Source: Halobaculum limi (GTDB taxonomy: Archaea; Halobacteriota; Halobacteria; Halobacteriales; Haloferacaceae). Taken from it: a stretch of DNA of 64,000 nucleotides. The stretch spans positions 62,001 to 126,000 of the forward strand of contig NZ_CP120469.1 of the NCBI RefSeq assembly GCF_029490015.1, written 5' to 3'. The notes beneath the pieces are model-generated. The model worked only from the letters and a program-made list of their open reading frames with translations, had not been told where the DNA came from and did not search any database. The position numbers and the translations under genes were made by a program. This document shows positions 31,509 through 39,763 of this stretch, piece by piece. How positions within the stretch are numbered: the first letter of the stretch is position 1; each line of letters begins with the position of its first letter.

Positions 31509-32059
31509 CGACGACGGACTCGCCGAGTGTCCTTGTTGTCGACGACGAGGAGCCGCTGGTCGAACTGTACGCCCGCTATCTTGCATCACGATATACCGTT
31601 CAGACTGCAACGAGCGGCAAGCAGGCGGTCGAACTGGCAGACGACTCACTCGACGTAGTGTTGCTCGACCGACGTATGCCTCAGATGAGCGGTGACAAGG
31701 TGTTGCGCGCACTTCGTGAAGAGGGTGTGACGGCACAGGTGGCGATGCTCACTGCCGTCGAACCGAAGGCGAGCATCGTCGAGATGCCATTCGACGACTA
31801 CCGACTCAAGCCAGTGGACAAAGCCGACCTCCTCGGTCTCGTAGAGGTGCTTGTTGAACGGAACGAATATGATAAGCAAAGTCAGGAGTTCTTCGCGCTC
31901 GCGGCCAAACGAGCGACCCTACAGACGGCGGGAAAGACGGATACCGAAAAGTACGAAGAGTTGACCGAGCAACTGGAGGAGACGCGCGAACACATCGACA
32001 CTAGCTTGGATAAAGTAGGCGCAGAAGCAGCGTTCGCCGACCTAGCGGCTGACGACTGA
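31505..32059 (+). CDS. Response regulator with C-terminal HalX domain
   Basis: 184 residues. Receiver domain (about 8-115): acidic pocket DDEE (13-16), phosphoacceptor Asp55 in VVLLDRRMP, conserved Thr in MLTAVEP and Lys in RLKPVDK. The C-terminal HalX domain (about 118-178) is helical and coiled-coil-like: SQEFFALAAKRATLQTAGKTDTEKYEELTEQLEETREHIDTSLDKV. HalX is a haloarchaeal output domain of unclear mechanism, often partner to PAS-type kinases. It lies downstream of a 7TM kinase on the same strand and has its own promoter, a dyad and a possible leader ORF. Confidence 0.92.
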   Translation: MTTTDSPSVLVVDDEEPLVELYARYLASRYTVQTATSGKQAVELADDSLDVVLLDRRMPQMSGDKVLRALREEGVTAQVAMLTAVEPKASIVEMPFDDYRLKPVDKADLLGLVEVLVERNEYDKQSQEFFALAAKRATLQTAGKTDTEKYEELTEQLEETREHIDTSLDKVGAEAAFADLAADD

Positions 32060-32173
32060 GTTCGGATTCTGCCGGGCACACGATTCCTCCGGCTTCTGAT
32101 CAGACTATACCCCTGAACCCGTCTGGACACGACACATCGACAGTCGCTTGCCTGTCGCCCACCATTCGAGAAT

Positions 32174-32464
32174 GTGACTGAACGGTTCGACGTCGAGGTG
32201 TTACACGTCATTTCCCCCGAGGAGGTGGCTGACGCCGACTTAGAACCCACGCTGGCCGACGCCGCCGAGGGGCGGTACGTCGTAGTATGTCGTGCTGGTG
32301 GTGTGCCCTCGTGGATCGAGCGTATCCGTGCATTCGTCGCACGCGACCCGATAGAGGCAGTGACTATCGTGACCGACGAACCGGCGACGGAGGGTGAGGA
32401 ACTCTCGCTGGTTGTCGAGGAGACAGACCTCTCCGGCGTGTACGAAGCGGTCGAACGGGTGTGA
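32174..32464 (+). CDS. Small haloarchaeal protein of unknown function
   Basis: 96 residues from GTG 32174 (VTERFDVEVLHVISPEEVADADLEPTLADAAEGRYVVVCRAGGVPSWIERIRAFVARDPIEAVTIVTDEPATEGEELSLVVEETDLSGVYEAVERV). It looks like an alpha/beta ferredoxin-like small domain. I associate it with an uncharacterised haloarchaeal DUF (possibly DUF7526) but am not sure. It lies 114 nt after the HalX gene, same strand. An overlapping ATG two bases earlier is out of frame. A TnpB-type right-end hairpin begins 6 nt after the stop codon. Confidence 0.7.
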   Translation: MTERFDVEVLHVISPEEVADADLEPTLADAAEGRYVVVCRAGGVPSWIERIRAFVARDPIEAVTIVTDEPATEGEELSLVVEETDLSGVYEAVERV

Positions 32465-32469
32465 CTTCT

Positions 32470-32521
32470 CCCACGACTGAAGTCGTGGGCTTCCTCCTTG
32501 ACTCTGTGTGAAAAGAGTCAA
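32470..32521 (-). repeat. Orphan TnpB-type right-end hairpins
   Basis: Two stems. CCCACGACT (32470-32478) / AGTCGTGGG (32481-32489) with loop GA, and TTGACTCT (32498-32505) / AGAGTCAA (32514-32521) with an 8-nt loop. On the minus strand it reads GAAGCCCACGACTTCAGTCG and so on, the pattern that ends haloarchaeal IS605-type TnpB elements. No tnpB lies next to it. A second copy, in the other orientation, is at 41954-42001. It may also act as a terminator for the gene ending at 32464. Confidence 0.6.
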
Positions 32522-32575
32522 ACCGGCCTTTGTGCCTACGCTCGGCTTATGCTCTCAGCGAGAGATTCCGAATGT

Positions 32576-33271
32576 ATGCATACACGCCGTGCCCTCCTCA
32601 GCGGAACCGCCGTCGCGACTCTCGCGTGTCTCGCGGGGTGTACCGGTAGCTTCGGATCGTCGACGCCCGACCCGCTCCCTGACGGCGGCGACGGGAACGG
32701 CTCACAACCCTCCGACCGCGAGTACCCGGTGGACACGACACACCAGGTGGCGATAGCGTCGACTGACGAGGCACCCTCACTGCCAGTCAGTCCTCGCGTC
32801 AGCCTCGCCGACCCGTACGTCACCTCCGGGACGACTGCGGTCCTCCGCGTCGACGTGGACAACACTACCGATCAGCCAGTCGTGGTCGGTGAGTACCGCG
32901 ACGTCGTCTTCCAGTACGCTACCAGTGGGGACGGGACCTACCTGCTGTACCCCCACTCCGACCGCTCGGTCGACGGTGAGCCTGACCGCGCGCCTGCGGG
33001 CGTCGAGCGAACGGGCGACGACTGCTGGCAGTTGGCGTCGTATCCGGTAGTGACCGATGAGTACGGTACCGTCGAGATTCCGGCCAACGGGACGCTCACC
33101 GCGTACGTTGGCTTGTACGCGACACCCGACGCTGACGCCTGCACGCCCACCGGGTCGTACCGCTTCGAGCAGCCGTTCACTGTGTTCCCGAGCGGAATCG
33201 GTGGCGAGGACGAAGAGCGCGCGACGTGGGGCTTCGATCTCCGAATCGAGAAGATAGCCGAGGCTACGTGA
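32576..33271 (+). CDS. Tat lipoprotein of unknown function
   Basis: 231 residues from ATG 32576 (MHTRRALLSG). The twin-Arg signal TRRALLSGTAVATLACLAGC with Cys about 21 predicts a Tat lipoprotein. A linker rich in Gly/Asp/Asn/Ser (about 22-50) precedes a beta-rich domain (VSPRVSLADPYVTSGTTAVLRVDVDNTTDQPVVVGEYRDVVFQYATSG, YPVVTDEYGTVEIPANGTLTAYVGLYATPDADACTP) that resembles immunoglobulin-like folds. Two Cys in DDCWQ and DACT might pair. Function unknown. The frame is open 26 codons further upstream, but the upstream part overlaps the orphan hairpins, so the signal peptide start is preferred. Confidence 0.75.
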   Translation: MHTRRALLSGTAVATLACLAGCTGSFGSSTPDPLPDGGDGNGSQPSDREYPVDTTHQVAIASTDEAPSLPVSPRVSLADPYVTSGTTAVLRVDVDNTTDQPVVVGEYRDVVFQYATSGDGTYLLYPHSDRSVDGEPDRAPAGVERTGDDCWQLASYPVVTDEYGTVEIPANGTLTAYVGLYATPDADACTPTGSYRFEQPFTVFPSGIGGEDEERATWGFDLRIEKIAEAT

Positions 33272-33351
33272 GCGGCGGTGCCCCTCGGGTGTGGGGTCAC
33301 ATCTGACTGGTCCCCGCCGGAGTTAATCGCCACCCCACCATTCGCGACCGT

Positions 33352-34731
33352 ATGGACGACGAACGCGACGCCGCCGACGCGGTCGCCGCACAGGATTCGA
33401 CGGCGTCACAGGCGGTCGACACAGCGCGGGCCTGCCTCCGGGCTGGAATCGAGGCAGCGGAGCCAGCGATCGTCGTCTCGTCGACGCTTGCGCTCGACGG
33501 TAACATGCTGACGGTCGGTGACGCGACGCACGATCTGGGCGCGTTCAATCGGGTCATTGTCGTCGGCGGCGGGAAGGCGGGCGCGGGGGTCGCGACCGCC
33601 CTTGAGAACCTGCTGGGAGACCGAATCGACGAGGGACTCGTCGTCTGTGACGAGACGGACGACGACGCCCGTATCCGTCGCGTGCGCGGTGGTCACCCGA
33701 CGCCGACCGCGGCAGGCGTCGAGGCGACTCGTGCGGTCGAACGACTCGTGGCAGACGCAGACGAGGAGACGCTCGTGCTCGCCGTCGTCACCGGCGGCGC
33801 GAGTGCGATGCTCGCCGCGCCAGTCGAGGCAGTCGACCTCGCAGCGCTCCGGGAGACGACCGACGCGCTGGTTCGATCCGGCGCGAGCATCGACGAGATA
33901 AACGCCGTCCGAAAGCACCTCTCGCGAGTGAAAGGCGGGCGACTGGCGGCGACCGCAGCACCGGCCACGGTCGTCACGCTCGCCTTCAGCGACGTGGTTG
34001 GTGACGACTGCTCGGTCATCGGTAGCGGACCGACAGCCCCCGACGAGTCAACGTACGCGGACGCACTCGACGTCCTCGACCGCTACGATCTCGACGTTCC
34101 CGGCGCCGTCCGGGACTATCTCACTCGCGGTGCGGCGGGAGCGGAGGCGGAGACACCCGGACCGGACGACCCGGTATTCGACCGAGGATCGGTCCACGTG
34201 CTCGCGAGCGCACACACCGCACTCACGGCTGCCGCGGAGACCGCCCGCGACCGGGGGTACGAGCCGATGCTACTGTCTGCACGGATTCGTGGTGAGGCGC
34301 GAGAGGTGGGCCGGACGCACGCGGCCATCGCTGAGGAACTCGCCGATTCGGGCAACCCGGTCGACCCGCCGGCGGTCGTCATCTCCGGTGGTGAGACGAC
34401 GGTGACCGTCCGCGGCGACGGCAACGGTGGGCCGAACCTCGAGTGTGCGCTCGCGGCGGCGGTCGAATTCGCTGACGGGCGCTCACCGGTTCAAGGAGCC
34501 GACTGTGCGTTCCTCGCGGCCGACACCGACGGCAACGATGGCGGTACCGACCACGCCGGTGCGGTCGTGACACCGGAGACAGTGGCCGACGCGGCGGCGG
34601 CCCGTTCGGCGCTCGGGGACAACGACGCACTCGGGGCGTTTACTGGAAGTGACTGGCTGGTGACGACCGACGCGACGGGGACGAACGTCAACGACTTCCG
34701 AATCGTGGTCGTCGAAGGGTCTGTCGACTGA
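33352..34731 (+). CDS. Glycerate 2-kinase (MOFRL family)
   Basis: 459 residues. N-terminal glycerate kinase domain: IVVGGGKAGAGVATALENLLGDRIDEGLVV, RRVRGGHPTPTAAG and VVTGGASAMLAAPVE, then SDVVGDDCSVIGSGPTAPDESTY; C-terminal MOFRL domain: VVISGGETTVTVRGDGNGGPNLECALAAAVEF and FLAADTDGNDGGTDHAGAVV, ending SDWLVTTDATGTNVNDFRIVVV. This is the MOFRL-type kinase that makes 2-phosphoglycerate from glycerate in haloarchaeal sugar or serine metabolism. Start ATG at 33352. It stands alone, in the same direction as the lipoprotein upstream (80 nt). Confidence 0.92.
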   Translation: MDDERDAADAVAAQDSTASQAVDTARACLRAGIEAAEPAIVVSSTLALDGNMLTVGDATHDLGAFNRVIVVGGGKAGAGVATALENLLGDRIDEGLVVCDETDDDARIRRVRGGHPTPTAAGVEATRAVERLVADADEETLVLAVVTGGASAMLAAPVEAVDLAALRETTDALVRSGASIDEINAVRKHLSRVKGGRLAATAAPATVVTLAFSDVVGDDCSVIGSGPTAPDESTYADALDVLDRYDLDVPGAVRDYLTRGAAGAEAETPGPDDPVFDRGSVHVLASAHTALTAAAETARDRGYEPMLLSARIRGEAREVGRTHAAIAEELADSGNPVDPPAVVISGGETTVTVRGDGNGGPNLECALAAAVEFADGRSPVQGADCAFLAADTDGNDGGTDHAGAVVTPETVADAAAARSALGDNDALGAFTGSDWLVTTDATGTNVNDFRIVVVEGSVD

Positions 34732-34809
34732 CAGTGTGTGTCACGGTGTGCGAGATGACCGTCGACGGGTCTGTTGTGTGCTGGACGATCGCTATTCGAC
34801 TGAGTGGCC

Positions 34810-34989
34810 TCACTCGTGATGGCGCGACCATTCCCCGATCTGGACGAATGTAGACTCTCCACAGCCACCGCATTGATTCGGCGGTTCGAATCTGTGTTCG
34901 CCCTCGGAGACGTGTATTGGGGTGCCAGCGTGGAGTATCTGACAATTCTCACAAACGTATCGCTGTGGACTCTCTGGTCGGTGTGCCAT
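34810..34989 (-). CDS. Small zinc-ribbon protein
   Basis: A 59-residue frame: MAHRPESPQRYVCENCQILH, ...FEPPNQCGGCGESTFVQIGE, WSRHHE. Two CxxC pairs (YVCENC and QCGGC) with 26 residues between them make a zinc-ribbon; His-Ala-Gly-Thr-Pro and Gly-Glu-His between the pairs are typical of haloarchaeal one-domain zinc-finger proteins. The start ATG is at 34989-34987 and the stop at 34812-34810. No good TATA box. It lies in a gap of 450 nt between the glycerate kinase and a histidine kinase gene and is antisense to no known gene. Function unknown. Confidence 0.7.
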   Translation of the reverse strand: MAHRPESPQRYVCENCQILHAGTPIHVSEGEHRFEPPNQCGGCGESTFVQIGEWSRHHE

Positions 34990-35189
34990 AGTCTAACTTG
35001 TCACACAGAGCTAGTGAGTCTGGTGGTGGTTCGAAACTCGATGATCTACAATATACACAGCACGTACATATCGGATCCTTCGGTGACTCAAAAACAAATT
35101 GAAGAGAGGGGATCTATTAGAGATACTCACTGTACGTGTCTCTCGTGGTTGTTTGGGTAGGACCACATCAACAGACCCTTGCCGACCGA
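34990..35189. other. AT-richer intergenic region
   Basis: About 200 nt before the membrane kinase 3' end. It has a run of AT-rich DNA (35041-35120) with no open frame of haloarchaeal type and no clear stem. Confidence 0.3.
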
Positions 35190-36725
35190 TCACGCCTCAG
35201 TCTGCGCTCCCCACGGGACAGGAACCGACTCCGGCAGGAGCCACCAGAGGCCAGCGACGACGGCTCCCCAGACGACGTGCCCGACCAGCGAGACCGGTTC
35301 GAAACTCGGGACGGACGCGGGGATACCGATGGCGTTGAGCCACAGGCTCAACACGACGCCACTCGCGACGACCCACAAGATCGCGCCCCACGCGACGCCG
35401 AGTGCGACGGTCCCGCCCGGTGAGTCGGCGTACGCCGACAGCCGACTCTTCGTCGCGACGACGGCGAACACGGTGGCGAACACGGCGCTGTGGAACAGGT
35501 GGGCGACCCATCCGGTGACCGACAGCTCCGCGCCGTACAGTGCCCCGATGACGGCCAGCGAGCCGAACCCGGCGGTCAACACCCATCCCATCACGACGCC
35601 CGCGACGACGCCGATGCCGAGCGACCTCCACAGCGTCCCGGTGTCGACGCCCGAACTGTCGCGCGGCGGCGCACGTTCGCCAGTCCGAAGGAGGTCGACG
35701 CGAACGGCCGTCTCGCCGTCCGATCGCTCGACGGTCGTCGTCCCGCCGTACTGTGCGACGAGCAAGCGGAGGATCGGTATGCCGTAGTCGACGTCGTTGT
35801 GCTCGTACTCCGGCACGCCGTCGACGAGTACCTCTCGCGCACGCTCGTCGAGCCAGTCGCCGGGGGCGCTCACGGTGATGGCGACCGACGTGGCGTCGGC
35901 GTCGAAGTCGACGCGCGGGGTGGTGCTGTCGGCGTCGCCGCCGGGGAGTGATACCAGTTCCGTCAACAGCGTGGGTAGGTTGTCGTCCGCTCGGACGCGG
36001 ACGGTCGGCGGTGCTGTGATCCACTCTGCGACCGTCGACGGGAGAGATTCTCGACACGACTCGACGGCCGTGTCGAGTTCGACTGGGGAGAGGGCTGCCT
36101 CGGTGTCGTCGGCCGTTCGGACGAGGAAGCCGACCGAGTAGACAGTCTCTTCGATACGTTCAACGGCCGATCGAACCGCCTCTCGACTCCGCTCGCGGTC
36201 GGGTGCGTCGTCGAGGAGCATATCGGTGTGTCCGCGGATCACGGTGAGCGAGTTGAGAAGTTCGTGCCGGAGGCGACGGTTCAAGAGGACGTTCTGTTCG
36301 GCCTGTCGTGCGAGTGTGCGTCTGCTCCGGTTCGCGGCGGCGGTGCGAACCCCGACGACCACGCCGGCGCCGCCGCCGGCGATGGCCATCGTCGCGATGA
36401 TACTTCCCAGCGACGCGCCGCTGGGTCCGCCCATCCCGCTCGCGGTTACGAGCGCGGTCGTGAGCGTCATAAAGCCGCTGCCGACGAGGAACCACGTCGC
36501 AACGGTTCGTGCGTACTCGCGGTCGTGCGTCGAGACGGCGAGGCCGACGCCGTAGAGGGCAACTCCGAGACCGAACGCCAGTGGAACGGCCCGGGCCAGT
36601 GCGCCCCCGCCGTCCGTGTAGACGATCTCCGCGAGGAGAAATCGCGTCGAGAGAAAGCCGACGGCGGCGATGAGGAGACCGCCAGGCTTCACCACGAGTT
36701 CGTCGCCGGCGGAGGGACTGTTCAC
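35190..36725 (-). CDS. Membrane histidine kinase-like protein with C-terminal membrane domain
   Basis: 511 residues. Hydrophobic helices at about 14-30, 46-64, 76-94 and 106-126 form an N-terminal membrane part. A coiled linker leads to a dimerisation motif RLRHELLNSLTVIRGHTDMLL with His154. The C-terminal ATPase fold (about 220-350) is present but weak: G1 is SAPGDWLDE instead of DxGxG, and the G2 glycine loop is replaced by DVDYGIPILRLLVAQYGGT. After it come four or five more membrane helices (about 370-500). A kinase with membrane helices after its catalytic part is unusual, and the ATP-binding motifs are poor. No response regulator lies beside it. Start ATG at 36725. Confidence 0.7.
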   Translation of the reverse strand: MNSPSAGDELVVKPGGLLIAAVGFLSTRFLLAEIVYTDGGGALARAVPLAFGLGVALYGVGLAVSTHDREYARTVATWFLVGSGFMTLTTALVTASGMGGPSGASLGSIIATMAIAGGGAGVVVGVRTAAANRSRRTLARQAEQNVLLNRRLRHELLNSLTVIRGHTDMLLDDAPDRERSREAVRSAVERIEETVYSVGFLVRTADDTEAALSPVELDTAVESCRESLPSTVAEWITAPPTVRVRADDNLPTLLTELVSLPGGDADSTTPRVDFDADATSVAITVSAPGDWLDERAREVLVDGVPEYEHNDVDYGIPILRLLVAQYGGTTTVERSDGETAVRVDLLRTGERAPPRDSSGVDTGTLWRSLGIGVVAGVVMGWVLTAGFGSLAVIGALYGAELSVTGWVAHLFHSAVFATVFAVVATKSRLSAYADSPGGTVALGVAWGAILWVVASGVVLSLWLNAIGIPASVPSFEPVSLVGHVVWGAVVAGLWWLLPESVPVPWGAQTEA

Positions 36726-36804
36726 GCCGGTGCGTTCGCGGCCACGCGGATAAGTGAACCCCTCGGAACGTCAGCATGCTGTTGATTTTCCTGGCGGACG
36801 GCTC

Positions 36805-38238
36805 TTACTCGTTTAGTGCCCCGTTGAGTACCTTCGCCGCCACCAGCACCGGATCCCACACCGGACTGAACGGCGGCGCGTACGCCAAGTCGAGGCGTTC
36901 GACTTCGGCGACGGTGAGACCACTCTCCAGTGCCGTCGCCACCGTGTCGATCCGAATCGCCGCGCGGTCCTCGCCGACGATGCTGCCGCCGAGGAGCCGT
37001 CCCGAGTCTCGGTCGGCGACGAGCGTCACGGTCGTCTCCGAATTTCCAGGGTAGTACCCTGAGCGCGACCCGGCGGTAATAGTTCGGGAGACAGGGTCAA
37101 ACCCTGCGTCACGTGCTTCCTCAGCGTCGATGATCCCGGTTCGCCCGCACTCTTGCTCGAACGCCTTGACGACGGCTGTTCCCGCGATATCACCGACGGG
37201 GGTCGGCGTCCCCGCGAGCGTCTGTCCGATAGCTCTGCCTGCCCGATTCGCCGTCAGACCGAGTGGCACCCACGCTGGTTCGCCGGTGACGGCGTGGCGG
37301 TCCTCGGCGCAGTCGCCGGCAGCGTACACCTCATCGACGTTCGTTTGGCCGTACTCATCGACGGCAACTGCCCCGCTGTCGCCGAGTTCGACCGGCGTAT
37401 CGCGGAGGAGGTCGACGTTCGGACGCACCCCGATACCGACGACTGCGAGGCCGATACTCAGCTCTGTTCCGTCCGTACACACGAGGCCGGTCACGTTTCC
37501 ATCGGTCCCGGTGAGACGGTCGACTGGCGTTCCCATATGCAGATGCACGCCCATCTCCTCGAGGTGGGATTCGACCGTCTCCGCGACGGCGTCGCCAAAG
37601 GCAGGGAGCAGACGCTGTGACCGCTGGAACAGGTGGGTTTCGACGTCCCACGCGGCAAATGCCTCCGCCATCTCGACGCCGACGTAGCCGCCGCCGACGA
37701 TGGCGACGCGGTCGGGTGCGGGTCGCTCGCCGTAGTAGCGGGCACGCTCGGCGTCGACGAACGAGCCGCCGCCGAGGGCCTCGAGGGAGAATTCCTCCGG
37801 GGGCGTCACTGCCGCGCGGACGGTCGCCGCCGAGTCGAGGCCGTGGATGGTGAACGCGCCGTCAAGCTCGCTCCCGGGAATGGGGTCAGAGACGGCGCTC
37901 GCACCGGTCGCCACGAGGAGGTTGCCGTATGACTGCTCGAACGACCCGTCCGGTCCCTCGACGGTGACGGTGTGAGCGTCAGTGTCGACAGCCGTCACCT
38001 CGTGGCGTCGTCGGAGGTCGATGCCGCGGTCATCGACGTCTTCGGGACGAAGCGATAGCAGGTCGGTGAGGTCGTCTACCTCGCCTTTGACGTAGTACGG
38101 GATGCCGCAGTGAGCGTACGACACCCACGCTCCGCGTTCGAAGACGATCACCTCGCGTTCGGGGTCCTCGCGGGTCAGCTTACTCGCCGCGCTCAACCCC
38201 GCTGCGTCTCCACCGACGACGACGACTGGATCTGTCAC
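36805..38238 (-). CDS. FAD-dependent oxidoreductase, CoA-disulfide reductase/NADH oxidase family
   Basis: 477 residues, GTG start at 38238 with a TATA box 27-33 nt upstream. N-terminal FAD site VVVVGGDAAGLSAASKLTRE, active-site Cys44 in YAHCGIPYY (as in CoA-disulfide reductases and NADH oxidases), NAD(P)H site RVAIVGGGYVGVEMAEAFAAW (about 190-215), and FAD-binding VYAAGDCAE. The C-terminal dimerisation domain has the expected ATVAD-like sequence LDLAYAPPFSPVWDPVL. It is a single-Cys member that could reduce CoA disulfide, polysulfide or oxygen. A 36-residue insert (about 150-185, ALGGGSFVDAERARYYGERPAPDR) lies before the NAD site. Monocistronic. Confidence 0.9.
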   Translation of the reverse strand: MTDPVVVVGGDAAGLSAASKLTREDPEREVIVFERGAWVSYAHCGIPYYVKGEVDDLTDLLSLRPEDVDDRGIDLRRRHEVTAVDTDAHTVTVEGPDGSFEQSYGNLLVATGASAVSDPIPGSELDGAFTIHGLDSAATVRAAVTPPEEFSLEALGGGSFVDAERARYYGERPAPDRVAIVGGGYVGVEMAEAFAAWDVETHLFQRSQRLLPAFGDAVAETVESHLEEMGVHLHMGTPVDRLTGTDGNVTGLVCTDGTELSIGLAVVGIGVRPNVDLLRDTPVELGDSGAVAVDEYGQTNVDEVYAAGDCAEDRHAVTGEPAWVPLGLTANRAGRAIGQTLAGTPTPVGDIAGTAVVKAFEQECGRTGIIDAEEARDAGFDPVSRTITAGSRSGYYPGNSETTVTLVADRDSGRLLGGSIVGEDRAAIRIDTVATALESGLTVAEVERLDLAYAPPFSPVWDPVLVAAKVLNGALNE

Positions 38239-38264
38239 GTACCGTAGTCACTCGGGACCGGTTT

Positions 38265-38271
38265 ACCTAAA
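38265..38271 (-). promoter_or_regulatory. TATA box for flavoprotein gene
   Basis: On the minus strand TTTTAGG at 38271-38265, about 29 nt upstream of GTG 38238. It supports the GTG start. It borders the left side of the TnpB element. Confidence 0.5.
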
Positions 38272-38395
38272 ATGAGGCGCTAAGGCCCTTTCCTCAACGA
38301 GCGACCGAAGGGAGCGAGTAGGGAGGGGATACAGCGCCGCACGAGTAGCAAACACGTTCGACGCTCGGCCCACAGGCCCACGCAATCGTAACAAC

Positions 38396-38424
38396 TATAC
38401 GCATAAGTGCATATAATGCGTATA
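38396..38424 (+). promoter_or_regulatory. Perfect inverted repeat covering TATA region before RHH-TnpB genes
   Basis: TATACGCAT (38396-38404) / ATGCGTATA (38416-38424), spacer 11 nt (AAGTGCATATA), ending 2 nt before the GTG at 38427. AT-rich TATA-like elements lie within it. This is a strong candidate operator for the ribbon-helix-helix protein. Confidence 0.65.
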
Positions 38425-38426
38425 TA

Positions 38427-38546
38427 GTGAGACGGAAAAACATCACCATCCGCGAAGACCAAGCCGAGTGGATCGAGGAGAGCCACCTCAACCTCTCGTC
38501 GTTCGTTCGCGGACAACTTGACGAACTCATCGAAGAACGCTCGTGA
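38427..38546 (+). CDS. Ribbon-helix-helix (CopG-like) small protein upstream of TnpB
   Basis: 39 residues, start GTG 38427, stop TGA 38544-38546. Sequence in pieces: VRRKNITIREDQAEWIEESH then LNLSSFVRGQLDELIEERS. It has the short beta strand NITIRE, then helix-turn-helix with S-S-F-V-R in the turn, i.e. an Arc/MetJ-like RHH fold that dimerises and binds DNA. Its stop overlaps the tnpB GTG by 4 nt (GTGA), so both are translated from one mRNA. Small RHH genes are found upstream of tnpB in haloarchaeal elements. It is probably a repressor of the element through the inverted repeat just upstream. Confidence 0.72.
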   Translation: MRRKNITIREDQAEWIEESHLNLSSFVRGQLDELIEERS

Positions 38547-39763
38547 ACTACAACTACAGGTATCGACTCCGACCGTCCGACGCTCTCGAAGAACAGTTAG
38601 CGTGGACTGCCGATACCTGTAGACAGGTCTACAACCACTTCCTCCATCGCCTGAATCGCACCGACGACACGTCGGCATACAGCGAGCAGAAACGCTTGCC
38701 GAGTCTCAAGACGTGGTGGAACGACCTGAAAGACGTTCACTCGAAGGTTCTTCAGAAAGTCGTACAACGGCTGTACGATAACCTCTCAACGCTTCGTGGG
38801 CGTAAAGAGAATGGCTACCACGTCGGGACGCTCAAGTGGAAAGCCCCGGACGAGTACCGCAGTTTCACCTACAGTCAATCCGGCTTCAAGCTCAAGAACA
38901 CGAGCGGTCGGACAAGACTGTGGCTCTCGAAACTCGGAGACATACCCCTCATCTTCCACCGCGACCTGCCCGACGACGCCAAAATCAAGACTGTCACCGT
39001 CAAACGCGAACCCACCGGCAAGTGGTACGCTATCCTCGGCGTCGAAACCCCGGACGACTCGCCCGCGAAACCGGAGACTCCCGAGAAGTGCGTCGGTATC
39101 GACGTAGGGATTCTTAAGTACGCCCACGACACGGACGGAACAGCTGTCGAATCGTTCGATCTGTCCGATGAACGTGAGCGGTTGGAACGCGCCCAACGCG
39201 ACCTCTCGCGGAAGGAACACGGTTCCGCAAATTGGGAGAAACAGCGCCGTGTCGTGGCCGAGCGTCACGCCGAGTTGAAAAACAAGCGACGGGACTTCTT
39301 GCACAAGTTGTCAAACTACTACGCCCGCGAATACGACTTCGTGGCCGTGGAGGACTTGGACGCAAAGGGCTTGATCGAACTGCCTGGCAACTCGCGGAAC
39401 CGAGCGGGAGCGGCGTGGGGAACGTTCCTGCGGATGCTCGAATACAAGTGCAAACGCGAAGGAACGTATTTTGTCGCGGTGAATCCTCGTGGGACGACGA
39501 AAGAGTGTGCGTCCTGCGACGTTTCGACGGAGAAGCCGCTGTGGGTGCGCGAGCATTCGTGTCCGGCGTGTGGGTTTGAAGCGGACAGAGATGCGAACGC
39601 GGCGTGGAATATCCTGTCTCGCGGTATCAAGCTGTTAGGAGCGGGACGCTCCGAATCAACGCCTGTGGAGACTGCGCTCCCTGTGGATACCTCGGTATCT
39701 GCAAAGCGCGTCGTGGAAACAGGAAGCCCGACCCTCAAGCGCGAGCCGACAGGCGAGCGGTAG
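38543..39763 (+). CDS. tnpB: TnpB RNA-guided endonuclease (OrfB_Zn-ribbon)
   Basis: 406 residues, GTG start. It has all elements of a working TnpB: N-terminal HTH_OrfB-type domain (about 1-60), RuvC-I Asp187 in VGIDVGI, RuvC-II Glu270 in AVEDLDAKGL, zinc-ribbon Cys322-x-x-Cys325 and Cys340-x-x-Cys343, RuvC-III Asp350 in ADRDANAAWNI. The last 30 residues (KRVVETGSPTLKREPTGER) overlap the predicted right-end RNA. TnpB nucleases, as known from ISDra2, cut DNA at sites matching the guide taken from DNA beyond the right end, which helps keep the transposon. Here TnpA is missing, so transposition would need enzyme supplied in trans. The gene is translationally coupled to the RHH gene. Confidence 0.93.
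   Translation: MNYNYRYRLRPSDALEEQLAWTADTCRQVYNHFLHRLNRTDDTSAYSEQKRLPSLKTWWNDLKDVHSKVLQKVVQRLYDNLSTLRGRKENGYHVGTLKWKAPDEYRSFTYSQSGFKLKNTSGRTRLWLSKLGDIPLIFHRDLPDDAKIKTVTVKREPTGKWYAILGVETPDDSPAKPETPEKCVGIDVGILKYAHDTDGTAVESFDLSDERERLERAQRDLSRKEHGSANWEKQRRVVAERHAELKNKRRDFLHKLSNYYAREYDFVAVEDLDAKGLIELPGNSRNRAGAAWGTFLRMLEYKCKREGTYFVAVNPRGTTKECASCDVSTEKPLWVREHSCPACGFEADRDANAAWNILSRGIKLLGAGRSESTPVETALPVDTSVSAKRVVETGSPTLKREPTGER

Noticed and set aside
34804-35160. 118-codon plus-strand frame
   Set aside because: Composition rich in Ser, Cys and Thr, not haloarchaeal; the zinc-ribbon gene lies on the other strand.
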